DNA of 64,000 nucleotides from Oegoconia quadripuncta (taxonomy: Eukaryota; Arthropoda; Insecta; Lepidoptera; Autostichidae), in assembly GCA_949316235.1 (NCBI GenBank), contig OX438747.1:30198618-30262617 (forward strand), given 5' to 3'. The notes beneath the pieces were generated by a model. The model was given only the letters and a program-made list of their open reading frames with translations. It had not been told where the DNA came from and did not search any database. The translations under genes were made by a program, and so were the position numbers. Numbering within the stretch: position 1 is the stretch's first letter; each line of letters begins with the position of its first letter. Of the stretch, positions 63,036-64,000 are shown piece after piece.

Positions 63036-63125
63036 ATTTGTCGGCACACACCACACCACACACGCACAAAAACATACACACACACATACACACATACATA
63101 TACACACACACACACATCCACACCT
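63036..63125. repeat. (CA)n-rich microsatellite
   Basis: Runs of ACACAC broken by ATACAT, about 90 bases, starting some 50 bases upstream of the splice acceptor of the alpha-catenin exon at 62985 (as GT repeats on the coding strand). Confidence 0.85.
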
Positions 63126-63744
63126 AACTAATGTTTTTCAATATTAATATAAGATATGGAAGAGCGGGACCACATGACACAGGTATTTTATACTTACTAG
63201 GTGGTCCCAACCCTAGCTTATCTGTTTTGTAAAAATTTTTGTTGTAGAAATAAATATTGGGTCTTTACTCTTTACCTATGAAATTGGAGTTTTTTTTCTT
63301 CGTTAATCATACGTACCAATTCCTGCGATTTTCAAAGCTATATCCAAATTTGTTTTTTTTATTTGGAAAATGGAAAATTAATTCAAGGTTTCACATGAAA
63401 TATTTTTTAATTTCTGGGCTAAATCACATAATAAAAAAAATTTGAACAGAGCTCTTTTCATGTGCGTCCCAAAATCATTTCTTAGATTCGTTGGAAACTT
63501 TTATAAAGCGTTACTTTTCAAAATTAACGCTGGCTATACTTAACTTAATGTTATCCGATAATACACACAAAGTTTAGCTTTTGAATTTGCCGTTACAAAA
63601 AAAAAACAAAAATGTTTTGTCTTAATGAAATTCTTCATACAAGACGCCAATTTCATAGGTAAGGACCTAATATTATAAAATATTAAATAAAACAATATAT
63701 ATTTCGCAATCAAATTATAAAATGAAATTATAAAATATATAATG

Positions 63745-63965
63745 AAAGCATGGGTAAAGGTCGACCAAGAAGGACGTACGTCAATCAAGTGACTGACATA
63801 CTAACAAAAGGTCAGGTGCGGTCAACCACTAACCGACAAGCGTGTATGAAGCATTTGATGAGAGTGGAAGAAGCAAACGTAGTATGTCAGGATCGGTGCA
63901 AGTTAGGGTTGCCAGATGGGCGGAACTTGGCTGGATTGTCCAGATATTTCAAAATAAAAAAATAG
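63745..63965 (+). pseudogene. LINE ORF2 C-terminal fragment
   Basis: GKGRPRRTYVNQVTDILTKG, then QVRSTTNRQACMKHLMRVEE and VVCQDRCK. It is the same tail as at 20.1 kb (GRGRPRLTY) but preserves the QVRST...ACM segment. It is truncated at the left and lies in an alpha-catenin intron. 63126-63744 shows nothing else. Confidence 0.7.
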
Positions 63966-64000
63966 AAGTTGAGTGGATATATGGAACGGATGTTTATCAT

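Noticed and set aside
63257..63788. Short AT-rich frames near the right edge
   Set aside because: Low-complexity Phe/Ile/Lys-rich translations without motifs; expected by chance in this composition.
1..64000. CRISPR arrays, bacterial operons or ribosomal RNA genes
   Set aside because: The only regular array (7.7-8.8 kb) lacks unique spacers between constant repeats and is a minisatellite; introns and SINEs mark a eukaryotic genome, and no rRNA sequence was recognised.

Overview
This is about 64 kb of AT-rich, intron-rich, repeat-dense insect nuclear DNA, most probably from a butterfly or moth. The lepidopteran call rests on tRNA-headed SINEs, short inverted-repeat elements (MITEs) and non-LTR retrotransposon 3' ends of the kind I know from Lepidoptera. 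No species can be named. I ran no searches; every exon was joined by hand from GT/AG boundaries and codon phase.

Four protein-coding genes can be supported. (1) Minus strand, 15456 to 4348: a ZAD-type C2H2 zinc finger gene with nine coding exons in one frame (568 aa). (2) Plus strand, 22979 to 32445: a giant zinc finger gene with a 38-codon first coding exon spliced to one 7.5-kb exon (2,527 aa). Its second half repeats a two-finger module with a conserved tail after each pair. (3) Plus strand, 42446 to 44860: a four-exon gene for a PCNA-associated factor (PAF15/PCLAF family, 188 aa) with PIP box and KEN box. (4) Minus strand, 62985 to 57663: the last three coding exons (138 aa) of alpha-catenin; the rest lies beyond the right edge.

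Layout: 1-4.3 kb is repeats downstream of the ZAD gene; 4.3-15.5 kb is the ZAD gene, whose introns hold SINEs, a 1.1-kb minisatellite and an orphan plus-strand zinc finger exon. 15.5-23 kb is the divergent interval between the two zinc finger genes, with a 56-bp-arm hairpin, two abutting 879-bp inverted-terminal elements, a TATA box between twin 16-bp palindromes, and a hAT-type MITE with an 8-bp target duplication. 23-32.4 kb is the giant gene, followed by a decayed copy of its last module at 33.65 kb. 37.2-38.8 kb holds a 5'-truncated LINE with an intact reverse transcriptase core. 41.4-42.3 kb holds retroposon copies ending next to an E2F-like site before the PAF15 gene. 45-57.6 kb is a repeat-rich convergent interval, and 57.7-63 kb is alpha-catenin with nested SINEs and a Harbinger derivative in its introns.

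The genes show no sign of working as one pathway. The two zinc finger genes are predicted nuclear DNA-binding proteins, PAF15 acts at replication forks with PCNA, and alpha-catenin links cadherin complexes to actin. The best leads for something undescribed are the repeated module of the giant protein with its relic copy, and the orphan zinc finger exon inside the ZAD gene.
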